NCBI GenBank assembly: GCA_943913645.1
Contig: CALTYZ010000010.1
Coordinates: 1-64,000 of the forward strand
Source of the DNA: an uncultured Corynebacterium sp.
Lineage (GTDB): Bacteria > Actinomycetota > Actinomycetes > Mycobacteriales > Mycobacteriaceae
Direction of reading: 5' to 3'
DNA: 64,000 nt
Part shown: in pieces, positions 6,952 through 16,254 of the stretch
Position numbering within the stretch: the first letter of the stretch is position 1
Layout of the letters: the number at the start of each line of letters is the position of its first letter
Notes under the pieces: generated by a model
Told to the model about the DNA's origin: nothing
What the model saw: the letters and a program-made list of their open reading frames with translations, nothing else
Databases searched by the model: none
Made by a program: the position numbers and the translations under genes

Positions 6952-8592
6952 ATGAGCAATTCACGCAAGCTTCGCGACGACGCGTCGCCGCCCACCGACC
7001 CGCACAGCACACCGCAGACCCAAACCGGTGTGCTCGGCTGGGTGGAGCGAATCGGAAATAAACTGCCGGACCCGTTTTGGCTCTTTGTCATTTTGGCGAT
7101 CTTGACCGCGCTGTCCTCCTGGGTGGGCAGCCGCATCGGCATGTCTGCTACCAACCCCGGCACCGGCGAGACGCTGCAGGTGGAATCGCTGCTGACTGGG
7201 GAGAACATCTCCAAAATGGTCAGCGAAGCGGTGAACAACTTCGTTGCCTTCCCGCCGCTTGGCGTCATTCTTACCGTGATGCTCGGCGTGGCGGTAGCGG
7301 AGCATGCTGGGCTGCTCTCGGCGATGATTCGCGCCATGGTGGCAAAGGTCAGCCCCCGCATGCTCACGTTCATGCTGGCACTTGCAGGTGTGACCGGCTC
7401 AATCGCATCTGATGCAATCTTTGTCATTATTGTGCCGTTGGGTGCCATGGCGTTTCATGCCGTTGGCCGCTCGCCTCTGGTGGGCACCATGGTTGGTTTC
7501 GCGGCGGCCGCAGGTGGGTTCAACGCCTCGTTGATCCTCAATATCACTGACCTGCTTCTAGCCGGTATTTCCACCTCCGGTGCGCAGATCCTTGACCCGG
7601 ACTATGAGGTCTCCCCGCTGGCGAACATTTTCTTTGTCATCCCGTCTTCCATTGTGCTGGCAGTGCTGATCACCCTGGTTACTGAGCTTTACGTAGAAAA
7701 GCGCTCGGGGAACATGGTGGACGAGGAAGAAATCAACGACGAAGCCTTAGATATTGAAACCGCCACTGCTTCCGGCGATAACGATGACAACAACAACGAC
7801 GATGAGGAAACATCCAGTCTGTCTTTAAGTGACGTGGAGGCCAAGGGGCTGAAATGGTCTGGCGTTGCCCTGCTGATCTTCTTTGTCTTCTACTTCCTGT
7901 TACTATTCCTGCCGGCATCCCCGTTTGCGCGACCGGAGGAAGGGTTCATGGAATCACCCCTGATTCGCGCCATTGCAGTGCCGATTGCGCTGATGTTTTT
8001 GGCTGTTGGTTTGGTCTACGGGTTTGTAACCAAGTCCATCACCAGCGCAGCAGACGTGCCCGCGTTCATGACCAAGGGGTTGACCACGCTGGTGCCGATT
8101 TTGGTGCTGTTTTTCGCCGTGGCCCAATTCCTGGCCTGGTTTAACTGGTCCAACCTGGGCAGTTGGACTGCGATTAAGGGCGCTGAGCTTTTGCAACGGT
8201 GGGATCTGCCGACAGTGCTGCTCTTTTTCGGCTTTGTGGTGATGGTGACGCTGGTCAACTTGTTTATCACGTCCGGCTCGGCACAGTGGTCACTGATGGC
8301 GCCAATTGTGGTGCCGATGATGATGCTGGTCGGAGTTTCACCCGAGGTCACCCAGATGCTGTTTCGCATCGGTGATTCCGCCTCATCCATCATCACCCCC
8401 ATGTCGCCCTATTTCGCGCTGACGCTGACGTTCATGCAGAAGTACTTCAAGAAGGCGGGGGTGGGCACGCTGATTTCTATGGCGCTGCCCTACTTCTTTG
8501 CCATTCTGTTGGGCTGGTTCGCTTTCTTCCTTCTCTGGTACTTCCTGGGCATACCGCTTGGGCCGGGCTCGCCAATGACCTACGAAATGTAA
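6952..8592 (+). CDS. AbgT-family transporter
   Basis: 546 residues with about 11-12 membrane segments. The N-terminal stretch VERIGNKLPDPFWLF, the block SDAIFVIIVPLGAMAF and the C-terminal SASSIITPMSPYFAL are characteristic of the AbgT family. That family imports p-aminobenzoyl-glutamate in Escherichia coli and exports sulfonamides or other metabolites in other members. Which substrate applies here cannot be read from the sequence. A very acidic cytoplasmic loop (about residues 257-292, rich in Asp, Glu and Asn) separates the two halves. It stands alone on the plus strand and ends at a strong terminator (8613-8642). The ATG at 6952 is preceded by AGAAAG. Confidence 0.9.
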   Translation: MSNSRKLRDDASPPTDPHSTPQTQTGVLGWVERIGNKLPDPFWLFVILAILTALSSWVGSRIGMSATNPGTGETLQVESLLTGENISKMVSEAVNNFVAFPPLGVILTVMLGVAVAEHAGLLSAMIRAMVAKVSPRMLTFMLALAGVTGSIASDAIFVIIVPLGAMAFHAVGRSPLVGTMVGFAAAAGGFNASLILNITDLLLAGISTSGAQILDPDYEVSPLANIFFVIPSSIVLAVLITLVTELYVEKRSGNMVDEEEINDEALDIETATASGDNDDNNNDDEETSSLSLSDVEAKGLKWSGVALLIFFVFYFLLLFLPASPFARPEEGFMESPLIRAIAVPIALMFLAVGLVYGFVTKSITSAADVPAFMTKGLTTLVPILVLFFAVAQFLAWFNWSNLGSWTAIKGAELLQRWDLPTVLLFFGFVVMVTLVNLFITSGSAQWSLMAPIVVPMMMLVGVSPEVTQMLFRIGDSASSIITPMSPYFALTLTFMQKYFKKAGVGTLISMALPYFFAILLGWFAFFLLWYFLGIPLGPGSPMTYEM

Positions 8593-8612
8593 TAACCCCT
8601 TGATATGCGTTC

Positions 8613-8642
8613 GGGCTCCCGCACTGGTGTGTGCGGGAGCCC
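8613..8642 (+). terminator. Rho-independent-type terminator of the AbgT gene
   Basis: A perfect 12-bp stem (GGGCTCCCGCAC paired with GTGCGGGAGCCC) with a six-base loop, followed by a moderately T-rich tail (gtttctagctttt). It lies 20 bases past the stop of the AbgT gene and between two convergent genes, so it may serve both strands. Confidence 0.85.
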
Positions 8643-8693
8643 GTTTCTAGCTTTTAGCGAATGTTAACCGGTGGTAGCCGATTGCTGGAGAAG

Positions 8694-9548
8694 TTACTTA
8701 ATGATCTCTGCTGGGGTGCAGATCGGCATCTGAGCGACGAACTCTTCTGGCGCGCCCTGGTCGCGCAAGGTGATGGCGTTGTAGCAGCCTTGCTGCAGGC
8801 CTTCAGACTTGGTACCGACCGGCTCGATCGGCTCCCACTTATCTCCAACGAAGTGGAAGTAAATGATCCAGTCGGTCTGGTTCGCGCCAGCAACTGCCCA
8901 CTCGCCGTCGCAGTAGCCTACTACGGTGCCGGTAAAGTTCGGCCAACCAGGAACGACGGCGTCAAATGCTGCCGGTTCACACGATCCTTGCTTCTGGCCT
9001 GCCGGTGCTGGGGCTGGGCGTGTCTGGCCGGGGGCGAAGTTCGGCAAGGAGAGCTCCGGGATGACCACGCCGAATTGGCGGGCGAGTGCACGCACATCAA
9101 CCGGGGAGTCCGCGACCTGTGGGACACTGAACTTCGGCAGCGGCACGAGCCCCTGCTGCACGACTGCAGCGCTGGCACCGATAACACCAAGCAGTGCGAC
9201 CAAGATCGCAGTTGCGGCTTGCTGCTGACCAATGGAGCTTGCCTCAACAGAGCTACCCGCAGTGGGCTGGGTACGAGGAGCAGCACTGCTTGACGCATCG
9301 CTTGAAAGTACTTCTTGCTCTGAGGAGCCACCCTGAGCAGATCCTGCCTCTGGTAATTCCGTCTCCACGGCAGTGATCTCGGTGGTCGCATCCACTGCTG
9401 GTGCGGTTTCGGAAGTGGTGATCTGCTGGGATGCTTCCGTGGCATCCCCGTCGGTTAAAGCCACCGGATCGGCTGAGGCCGAAGGCGCCACAACCCCGGC
9501 AGCACTCACAGCTACCGTTACGCTAAATGCTAGAATCGACTTCTTCAT
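8694..9548 (-). CDS. Secreted protein of unknown function
   Basis: 284 residues from ATG 9548, chosen because MKKSILAFSVTVAVSAAGVV followed by PSASA is a clean signal peptide with an AxA cleavage site; the longer open frame upstream is Arg-rich and not signal-like. The mature protein starts with a Ser/Thr/Glu-rich low-complexity stretch (about residues 28-115). A hydrophobic segment follows (TAILVALLGVIGASAAVV) that could anchor it. The C-terminal domain has four Cys residues, likely two disulfides (GSCEPAAF, VVGYCDGEW, QQGCYNAIT, MPICTPAEI). I do not recognise the family; it looks like a corynebacterial exported protein. Confidence 0.75.
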   Translation of the reverse strand: MKKSILAFSVTVAVSAAGVVAPSASADPVALTDGDATEASQQITTSETAPAVDATTEITAVETELPEAGSAQGGSSEQEVLSSDASSSAAPRTQPTAGSSVEASSIGQQQAATAILVALLGVIGASAAVVQQGLVPLPKFSVPQVADSPVDVRALARQFGVVIPELSLPNFAPGQTRPAPAPAGQKQGSCEPAAFDAVVPGWPNFTGTVVGYCDGEWAVAGANQTDWIIYFHFVGDKWEPIEPVGTKSEGLQQGCYNAITLRDQGAPEEFVAQMPICTPAEIIK

Positions 9549-9850
9549 GCGGGTCACTCTACAGCTTTTCTCAGTTTCATGTCTACGATCTTTACCTATT
9601 TGTAATCTAGCGCGCGTCCGGGGGGCCAGTCTGGGGGATCCAGTTCGCGCGTCACGCGCCTGCTTCGGCACATCAACACCCTCAGCACAACACCCTAGCG
9701 TTCAAACCCGCCCACCGCAGCACGCCACGCGGCAATCCACCCTCACACCGTGCCTGCTTATTGGCCGATTTTGGATTCCCCACCACACCTACTAGTCTTA
9801 GCAACCGTTGCCGTTGCACTACCCGTTGGGTAACGTAGCGTGCTCAGTAT
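9549..9850. other. Intergenic stretch upstream of the secreted protein and tRNA-Asn
   Basis: About 300 bases between the start of the secreted protein (minus strand) and tRNA-Asn (plus strand). It must hold the promoters of both. No reading frame with a credible start, no repeat and no RNA structure that I can support. Confidence 0.5.
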
Positions 9851-9923
9851 TCCTCCATAGCTCAGTTGGCAGAGCATTCGACTGTTAATCGAAGGGTCAC
9901 TGGTTCGAGCCCAGTTGGAGGAG
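9851..9923 (+). tRNA. tRNA-Asn (anticodon GTT)
   Basis: A full cloverleaf: acceptor TCCTCCA pairs with TGGAGGA, the D arm is GCTCAGTTGGCAGAGC, the anticodon arm is TTCGA-CTGTTAA-TCGAA with GTT at positions 34-36, and the T arm is ACTGG-TTCGAGC-CCAGT. Discriminator base G; CCA not fully encoded. No integrated element or repeat of the 3' end was found nearby. Confidence 0.95.
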
Positions 9924-10259
9924 CAACTATCACCGTGGCGAGTTCACTGGCCACAAGGCCGCAGGCGAGTTCAGATTCGTACCTGCGGAAATATCGACCT
10001 AGGACATGAAACACGTCCTGATAGAGTCTGACCCCGCAAGCTCGGAGGTCCAGCGTACGGAATACACTAACGCGGAGGACGCGCTACAAGCTCGTTTCAA
10101 CCGAGCATCGCAGGCATCATCGGCAACGTGTGCTGACACAAGGCTCCGGCGGGGCGGCACCAGTAATGCGACACCTTACTCGCCGAAACCCATTCACACC
10201 TTGGTTCTCCCTGGCTAGGATAATATTCAACCGATCCCTTCGCCCCAAGGAAGTCCACC
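9924..10259. other. Intergenic stretch after tRNA-Asn
   Basis: 336 bases between tRNA-Asn and the next secreted protein. I see no supported gene; short open frames on both strands lack ribosome sites and coding character. It probably carries the promoter of the gene at 10260. Confidence 0.5.
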
Positions 10260-10715
10260 ATGATCAGCCCCCGCCGCCGCACCGCCCTTCTTACTACCGC
10301 CGCTACCGTTTCCGTCTTGAGCGCTGTCGCACTGACCCCCGCGAGCGCGCAACCTGCGAATCCGGTCCTTGTGTCGAACGCCGCTAACTCCGTACGCTGC
10401 CAACTCATCACAGACGAGCATGGTCAGACGTTCACCCTGTGTGTGAGCGACATCGCCAGGCAAAGCCAGCCGGAGTGCAATCCGCCGGCAGAGCTCATCC
10501 CCGCGGTGAAGATTGAGCCGGGCTACGCAGGAACCTCCTGCTGGAATCAGGGTTTTGGCATAGCTCCAACTCCGCTGCAGCCGCTGCAGTTTCGCTCCCA
10601 TGGCACTGCGGTTGTTACCGCCGGATTTGGTGGTGACCTATATGTATTCGATTTCGCGCGCCTTGCCCTGATTCGCGCAGGTGCGACGAACACCGTCTTC
10701 TTCGCCCTGCGTTAG
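10260..10715 (+). CDS. Small secreted protein of unknown function
   Basis: 151 residues with an AAGGAAG ribosome site 6 bases before ATG 10260. The twin-Arg-containing start MISPRRRTALLTTAATVS leads into a hydrophobic stretch ending LTPASAQ, a standard AxA cleavage site. The RRR followed by an uncharged stretch resembles a Tat signal but lacks the full consensus. The mature chain has four Cys (VRCQL, TLCVS, PECNP, TSCWN), probably two disulfides, and a C-terminal beta-rich half. It stands alone. Family not recognised. Confidence 0.75.
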   Translation: MISPRRRTALLTTAATVSVLSAVALTPASAQPANPVLVSNAANSVRCQLITDEHGQTFTLCVSDIARQSQPECNPPAELIPAVKIEPGYAGTSCWNQGFGIAPTPLQPLQFRSHGTAVVTAGFGGDLYVFDFARLALIRAGATNTVFFALR

Positions 10716-10946
10716 CACGGTGGGCTCGTCGCTTGTCGACGCCCACCCGCAACCATTTCCTCAAAACAGCGTGAACTCAGTACTTTGACAGCGGTCATGG
10801 CAGCATTAAGCGCGGGTGGCGGCTAGCAGTTTCCGATATCTCTCTGGTTAAGTAGGGCGTATCTTCAGGCGCTTATTAGTTTATGGGTAGAATCGCCTGC
10901 ACATATCCGATAGCGGACTTCGGTCCCACCAGAGAGAGCGAGAGCA

Positions 10947-12275
10947 ATGAGCGATCACGTTGCATTTGTCGGGCTAGGTTATATCGGACTCCCAACTGCT
11001 GTGGTGATGGCCAACAGCGGATTGCAGGTCACCGGGGTTGACGTCATGCCTGAGAAGGTTGATGCCGTGAACCGGGGTGAAGTCACTATCGTCGAGCCCG
11101 GTTTGGAAGAAGAACTCCGCGCCGCACTCCACACCGGCCGCTTCCGCGCCACAACCGACATGCCGAAGGCCGACGCCTATATCGTCGCGGTGCCTACGCC
11201 GTTTACAGACGGCCACGAGGTTGACATGCGATTCATCTACTCAGCTGCGGAAGCAATCGCTCCGCAGCTCGAAGGCGGTGAACTCATCATCCTCGAGTCG
11301 ACCTCCCCGCCGCGTACAACTGAGCGCATGGCTCAGCGGATTCTTGAGCTGCGCCCAGAGTTTCATATTGATGGTTCGCAAGATCGGTCGGATGGTCCAG
11401 CGCTGTTTTTCGCGCACTGCCCCGAGCGAATCCTTCCGGGCAAGGCGATGGAGGAGCTGCGCGCGAATGATCGAATCATCGGTGGCATGTCCCCTGAGGC
11501 CACCAAACGGGCGAAGGCAATTTATTCCAGCTTCTGCCGCGGCGAGTTGCTCGAAACTAATGACCGCACTGCAGAGATGGCAAAGCTGACGGAGAACTCG
11601 TTCCGTGATGTCAACATCGCATTCGCCAATGAGCTTTCGCTGATTTGCGACGAGCAGGACATCAGCGTATGGGAACTCATCGAGCTCGCAAACCACCACC
11701 CGCGCGTGAACATTTTGCAACCCGGCCCTGGCGTCGGCGGCCACTGCATCGCGGTGGACCCCTGGTTCATTGTCTCCACCGCACCTGAAACCGCCCGCCT
11801 GATCCGCACAGCGCGTGAGGTCAACGACGCTAAGCCTGAGTGGGTGCTGGGAAAGATCGGTGCGGCGGCGCGAGCTGTCGAATCCAGCCCCACGATCGCC
11901 CTGCTCGGCCTGGCATTCAAACCCGATATCGACGACCTGCGCGAATCCCCTGCACTGGACATTGCCGTCCAGGTCGCGCAGCGCTACCCGGATGCAGCCA
12001 TCCACGTAGTCGAACCCAACATCGACGAGCTACCAGCGGCGCTGCAACAATTCGCCAACGTGGAGCTCAGTTCCACGTCCCGCGCAATAAGCTGCTCTCA
12101 GATCGCTGTAATGCTAGTTCGGCACACACAATTCGAAAGGCTCGCCCCGGATGATTTTTCTGCAGACCATATCATTGACACCACCGGGGAGTTGACGGAC
12201 GCTATGAGCCACAGTTCTCGTCCTACCGAGAGTAGCCGCCGGGAGGACTTAGCTCGAGCAACAGAAAGCGCGTAA
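10947..12275 (+). CDS. wecC: UDP-N-acetyl-D-mannosamine dehydrogenase
   Basis: 442 residues. It oxidises UDP-ManNAc twice with NAD+ to give UDP-ManNAcA. The N-terminal Rossmann motif GLGYIGLPTAVV is at residues 9-20. The nucleotide-sugar dehydrogenase signature with the catalytic Cys (GGHCIAVDPW, Cys267) and the C-terminal UDP-binding domain (LGLAFKPDIDDLRESPALDI) are present. Length and the PTPFTDGHEVD segment fit the WecC branch rather than UDP-glucose dehydrogenase. The last 30 residues are a Ser/Arg-rich tail. It opens the surface polysaccharide region on the plus strand; the matching epimerase is at 25179-26348. GAGAGCGAGAG precedes ATG 10947. Confidence 0.9.
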   Translation: MSDHVAFVGLGYIGLPTAVVMANSGLQVTGVDVMPEKVDAVNRGEVTIVEPGLEEELRAALHTGRFRATTDMPKADAYIVAVPTPFTDGHEVDMRFIYSAAEAIAPQLEGGELIILESTSPPRTTERMAQRILELRPEFHIDGSQDRSDGPALFFAHCPERILPGKAMEELRANDRIIGGMSPEATKRAKAIYSSFCRGELLETNDRTAEMAKLTENSFRDVNIAFANELSLICDEQDISVWELIELANHHPRVNILQPGPGVGGHCIAVDPWFIVSTAPETARLIRTAREVNDAKPEWVLGKIGAAARAVESSPTIALLGLAFKPDIDDLRESPALDIAVQVAQRYPDAAIHVVEPNIDELPAALQQFANVELSSTSRAISCSQIAVMLVRHTQFERLAPDDFSADHIIDTTGELTDAMSHSSRPTESSRREDLARATESA

Positions 12276-13012
12276 GTTTTACCTTTTCTTGTCGTTAACC
12301 GCGCTCACCAGCTCCAATAACGAATTAAATGGACGTGGGCAAACACTTCTTCCTCTACGACGAACCTCAAACGAGGGGCAGGGCGTGGGTACGTTTCTCA
12401 AAACACCTAGTTACCTAAAGGTTGTCAGCAAGGCCGTTACCGCATCAGACATTAGGCCTCGTCAGCCATGTGCAAGGCCTTGAATCAGTTTCGTATAGAG
12501 AACATAACCGGCTCGCTTTTCAAAGAGCTCAGCCGCGATTCCGACTGGGTGAAAATGGCACCATCTCACCTAGAGGTTGGATCCTAGCGGACAGTCCAGG
12601 CGAGTGGCCGTTTACAAGTTACCTGCAGTAACTAAACGCGGCTGGAACGACCCTAATGAGCCCGTGATTAAGACGCACAACGGACGGATGCCGTTGATCT
12701 CAGTCGCTCCAACGCTTCGAGCGACCACTGTGAATTCGCCGTTAACCTATGCAAGGATGAAAACGGGTTTTACCAACAGCTACAGTGACCATCCACTCAT
12801 CTTCACCGACATGTAGAAGGATATTCAGGGTTTTACCGAGCGATCGGATTCGCTCGAAGAAAGAAGACCGGCATCGTATTCGGCCAGCATCAGTCGGCAC
12901 CGATTTCATTTTCCAGTTGATAGAAACTCCCCGCCAGGCACCGCTCACGCATGCGTCCAACTGACATTCTCACCCTTGGGAAAATCTCGGCGATGGGGGT
13001 AGCGAGGTCTGG
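12276..13012. other. 737-bp non-coding stretch between convergent wecC and a glycosyltransferase
   Basis: No gene can be supported here. Short open runs occur, for example about 70 codons on the plus strand ending at 12631 and 72 on the minus strand at 12742-12960, but none has a ribosome site or a recognisable product. The composition is less GC-rich than wecC. Its length inside a tightly packed polysaccharide locus suggests the site of a deleted or heavily decayed gene. Confidence 0.5.
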
Positions 13013-14227
13013 TCATGAATGCGATTTTATCTCTAGGCGAATAACCTCAATTGGGGTTGACCTGGAGTTCCACCTGTAAACAGTCACCGATCTGCAGATC
13101 ACTCCCTCTGGTAGCTGTACATGTTTTTCATAGTTCAGATCCATTCCCGCGTCAGACATATAGAGGTACCACCCGATATCTTCGACGGGCGAGTAAACAA
13201 GCGGCAAGCTCGTGTCCTGTTCTACGGCCGAGCCATCCTCGTTCGCGATATCGAACGAAAACAGCACGGAGTTCGCGTCCACAGGACTGGAGGCCAAACC
13301 CGAAAACGAAATAGATATCGACCGCGCTGGTGTATTAAACCGGTACTCTTTCCCCGAGGTCAGTACCTCACGGCCAGAACGAAAGAGATCCGGCTGGATT
13401 AGCGACGAGGCTGCGGGGAATAAGTTCTTTAGTGAGATGGACGTAGAAAGTTTGTCGAACTTTTCCATCTCACGCCTAATCGGTTCGGAAGTCGAGCTGT
13501 AGGACTGAGAACCCACATTCGTATCCTGCCCCACATGCCGCATCCAAAGGTATGACGGCTCGGCGGAGAATAAGATGACGGGGTCGAAGAAGTCGGATTT
13601 ATCGTGGGAGCAAATTCTTGGTGACCTGAGCCGCCCCGAGACATCTAAGGTGTTGACGCTCATCAGCCCTATGGCGATCTTTGGTTTGTACACGCTCCGG
13701 ACCATCGAAACCGATCCCTGTTCCATGAGTCCAACAAGACCGGAGGCTAGAGACACTCGCATGCCTGCGAACTCCGGTCTAAGGAATCTGTCCATCTGAC
13801 TGAAGTAATTCACCGCGAGCAGGTCATCATCATCCAGTCGAAAGACGCCATATGTTCCTCCATCGGGTAACAAGCGGCTTGCGAATTCATCAGGATTAAA
13901 GAAATCTGCACCCGGTTCCCGCTCATCGAGAACTACAAAAGGGTAGCGCGCCCCTGCTTCCTCTAAGCGGAGCTTGAACGATGCAGGCAATAGGCTTGAA
14001 TACGAAATAACATGCTTATACATCCGACTACTCGCAGCTTGTTCGAGTAGCGGCAAGGAATTCTCCAACAGTATCCGGGCGCGGGGCTCTAGCCGCTCTG
14101 GGTTGAAAAGAAGCTCCTGGTACTCACGCGCATCCTTTAGATTTTGACCATTACTGGCCCTCCACCCTTCATAGTTCGGCGTGAACAGACTAAATCTAGT
14201 GTGCCCTATGTACAGTGGTTCCGACAC
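13013..14227 (-). CDS. Putative glycosyltransferase, rhamnosyltransferase-like (GT-A)
   Basis: About 404 residues. GTG 14227 is preferred because AGAAAGG lies 9 bases upstream; TTG 14236 is too close to that site. The start VSEPLYIGHTRFSLFTPNYEGW and the later block GTYGVFRLDDDDLL (acidic cluster about residues 132-135) fit the putative rhamnosyltransferase family (Rhamno_transf). The acidic cluster corresponds to the metal/nucleotide-binding DxD of GT-A enzymes. The C-terminal 150 residues form a beta-rich domain of unknown role. No membrane segment. It ends the run of polysaccharide genes transcribed leftward from 20302 and should add a sugar to the chain in the cytoplasm. Confidence 0.65.
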   Translation of the reverse strand: MSEPLYIGHTRFSLFTPNYEGWRASNGQNLKDAREYQELLFNPERLEPRARILLENSLPLLEQAASSRMYKHVISYSSLLPASFKLRLEEAGARYPFVVLDEREPGADFFNPDEFASRLLPDGGTYGVFRLDDDDLLAVNYFSQMDRFLRPEFAGMRVSLASGLVGLMEQGSVSMVRSVYKPKIAIGLMSVNTLDVSGRLRSPRICSHDKSDFFDPVILFSAEPSYLWMRHVGQDTNVGSQSYSSTSEPIRREMEKFDKLSTSISLKNLFPAASSLIQPDLFRSGREVLTSGKEYRFNTPARSISISFSGLASSPVDANSVLFSFDIANEDGSAVEQDTSLPLVYSPVEDIGWYLYMSDAGMDLNYEKHVQLPEGVICRSVTVYRWNSRSTPIEVIRLEIKSHS

Positions 14228-14265
14228 GGAAATCAACCTTTCTGGTTTTTAACTTGTTCCTCGAA

Positions 14266-16254
14266 CTACAACAGGGGGGCACCTTTTAATTCCCCAGCCG
14301 TTGGAAGCCCAGTGAACAGCGATTTGACCGATTCAACGAATCGGGGGAGGCTTTGGTAACTGTCAAACCACTGCCTTCCCGCCGCGACGCCCTCGGGAAT
14401 ATCCGCCTGCGGGGCAAGAGACGATATATACGCGGCCATCTCGTCGACGGAATCGAAAATGAACTCCTCGGGATATACAAGTTCCGCTCCTCTCCACCGA
14501 AGTATCGCGAGCGGTATCCCTGCACAAAACGCCTCCCCTGGAGCAACGTGCGAGCCCTCGAAGTCTGAAACGGACAGCACACACCCGTATTTGCCCAGCT
14601 CTGTTTGCATAGCAGCCCACCCAGCATATTTAACTGCTGCTTCGAGCTGATGCTCGCGAATGAATGACTCGCAGCCCCGGTAGTAATCCATCTCGGCCGG
14701 AACGGATCTAACCCAAGGAAAGTCCTCCGCTGCTTTGCCGAAGATTGTCAGTGTGTAGCGTGAATCCTGTTCTCTTAGCTGGCGAAGAATCTCGAGTGCC
14801 CGATGTAAACCTTTTCGTCGAGGTACTGACCCCACCAGCGCGAGCGAAAATGGGTCGCGCGAGAGGCTGTCATAGGTTCGATATGCGTTGACATCATAGT
14901 AGTTGGGGATCAGTCGAACCCCTTCACGTTTGAAGTCGAACTTGGCGACAATATCTTCATACGTATGCAAGGCGATGGCTACTACGGCCGACACACGCTC
15001 TTTGTCCAACTCGAAGCCAGAATCCCTGGTGATTTCGTAGAAATGACATCTAACCACCATCTTCTGTGACGGCCGGATTCGCTTTGAATACCAAACTGAA
15101 GCGGCCGTCATCCATTCGACCCAAACTAGTTGTGCCCACGACAGCAGCTCGTCTGACGTATTCGCGTCATGCTCGCGTTCGCTCGGCCAACGGTCTAGCT
15201 TGACCTCAAACCACTCCTCAAGCGCTGGGATTGCGCCCTCGATGAATTTTAGGTCATGCCCTGCGATCAATAGCCTCGGCTTTACCGCCTGATCAAATCC
15301 CCTTCGATCCCCTTTTGCTGCGGCGCGAAGCTGGGACCTAAACGGTTCTGGAAACGCATCAATTTTCAACGATGTTTTGTGATGCCGAACGAACTTACCC
15401 AAGCTGTCAAATGTCGCCGGGTCGAGGTGCAGATAGTATTTCTGAACTTGAGAGAGAACGTAGTTAACCGTACCGGCCCCGTGCAACGCGAGGAAGTCAT
15501 AGCCCCCGGCAAGATAGATTCCCTGAACCCGCTCCCAAGATTCTACGGCTTGGGTCACCAACCGAGAGTCCAAGCTCGCGGTGGTTGATGAACCAGCCGT
15601 AGACGTTTTCCGGTAGCAGTAGAGCGGGTCATCAAAATAGCCCACCCGATTGGCGGAGGTGATCACGTCCGCCATGAACATTAGGTCCTCACCCATCTTT
15701 ACCGTGGGGTCGAAGCGGAAGTGCCCGTCTTCTATCACTGATCGCTTTATGACCGACATAATTCCCATCGACTGCTGGCGAATGCATTCAGTGACTACGT
15801 GGCGGGTGGAGTCAGGTTTTTCGAGTTTGACTCTATCCACAACTCGTCGGCCTCTGCGGTCAACTTCGACCAACATGGGTAAGCGCACAACGTCGAAGCG
15901 TCCCTCGCGTGCAAAATTGACAATGGAATCGAAGTGTCGGCTGTCTAGGACATCGTCACCGTCAATGAAGAAAATGAACTCGCCGGATGCACGATCGAGT
16001 CCTCTGTTCCTTGGCGCGGCGGGCCCGCCCGAGTTTGACGGAAGGACTTCGAGTGTGAAGTCCACACCCGCAGCCATTAAATGCTGTTTGGCGATGTTGG
16101 GAGTGTCGTCCGTCGACGCATCATCAACTAAAACCGCCTCCCACGAAGCCCTGCTGCCATGAGGCAATGACGCAATCAACTCACTGATCACGTCCGCTTG
16201 GTTGTACGTCGTTATTATAAACGTAACTGTGGGGTTTTTAATTGGCTCAGACAT
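14266..16254 (-). CDS. Bifunctional glycosyltransferase: GT2 domain fused to a GT4-like domain
   Basis: 662 residues, ATG 16254 overlapping the end of the preceding gene by 8 bases. The N-terminal half is a family 2 transferase: TFIITTYNQADVI (residues 10-22), WEAVLVDDASTDDTP, NRGLDRASGEFIFFIDGDD with the DxD. After about residue 330 a GT-B domain begins (PRLLIAGHDLKFI), with FSLALVGSVPRRKGLHRALE and a late EGSHVAPGEAFCAGIPLA, where a Glu in a family 4-type EX7E region is expected. Two fused transferases suggest it adds two sugars in turn or builds a repeat. The polymer it builds cannot be deduced. Confidence 0.8.
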   Translation of the reverse strand: MSEPIKNPTVTFIITTYNQADVISELIASLPHGSRASWEAVLVDDASTDDTPNIAKQHLMAAGVDFTLEVLPSNSGGPAAPRNRGLDRASGEFIFFIDGDDVLDSRHFDSIVNFAREGRFDVVRLPMLVEVDRRGRRVVDRVKLEKPDSTRHVVTECIRQQSMGIMSVIKRSVIEDGHFRFDPTVKMGEDLMFMADVITSANRVGYFDDPLYCYRKTSTAGSSTTASLDSRLVTQAVESWERVQGIYLAGGYDFLALHGAGTVNYVLSQVQKYYLHLDPATFDSLGKFVRHHKTSLKIDAFPEPFRSQLRAAAKGDRRGFDQAVKPRLLIAGHDLKFIEGAIPALEEWFEVKLDRWPSEREHDANTSDELLSWAQLVWVEWMTAASVWYSKRIRPSQKMVVRCHFYEITRDSGFELDKERVSAVVAIALHTYEDIVAKFDFKREGVRLIPNYYDVNAYRTYDSLSRDPFSLALVGSVPRRKGLHRALEILRQLREQDSRYTLTIFGKAAEDFPWVRSVPAEMDYYRGCESFIREHQLEAAVKYAGWAAMQTELGKYGCVLSVSDFEGSHVAPGEAFCAGIPLAILRWRGAELVYPEEFIFDSVDEMAAYISSLAPQADIPEGVAAGRQWFDSYQSLPRFVESVKSLFTGLPTAGELKGAPLL

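Noticed and set aside
9851..10259. Possible integrated element at tRNA-Asn
   Set aside because: No repeat of the tRNA 3' end and no integrase or other mobile gene nearby.
10718..10746. GTGGGC...GCCCAC hairpin after the small secreted gene
   Set aside because: Long loop and no T-rich tail; not a convincing terminator.
12422..12631. Open run of about 69 codons in the polysaccharide gap
   Set aside because: No start with ribosome site, no known product; noted only as part of the gap.
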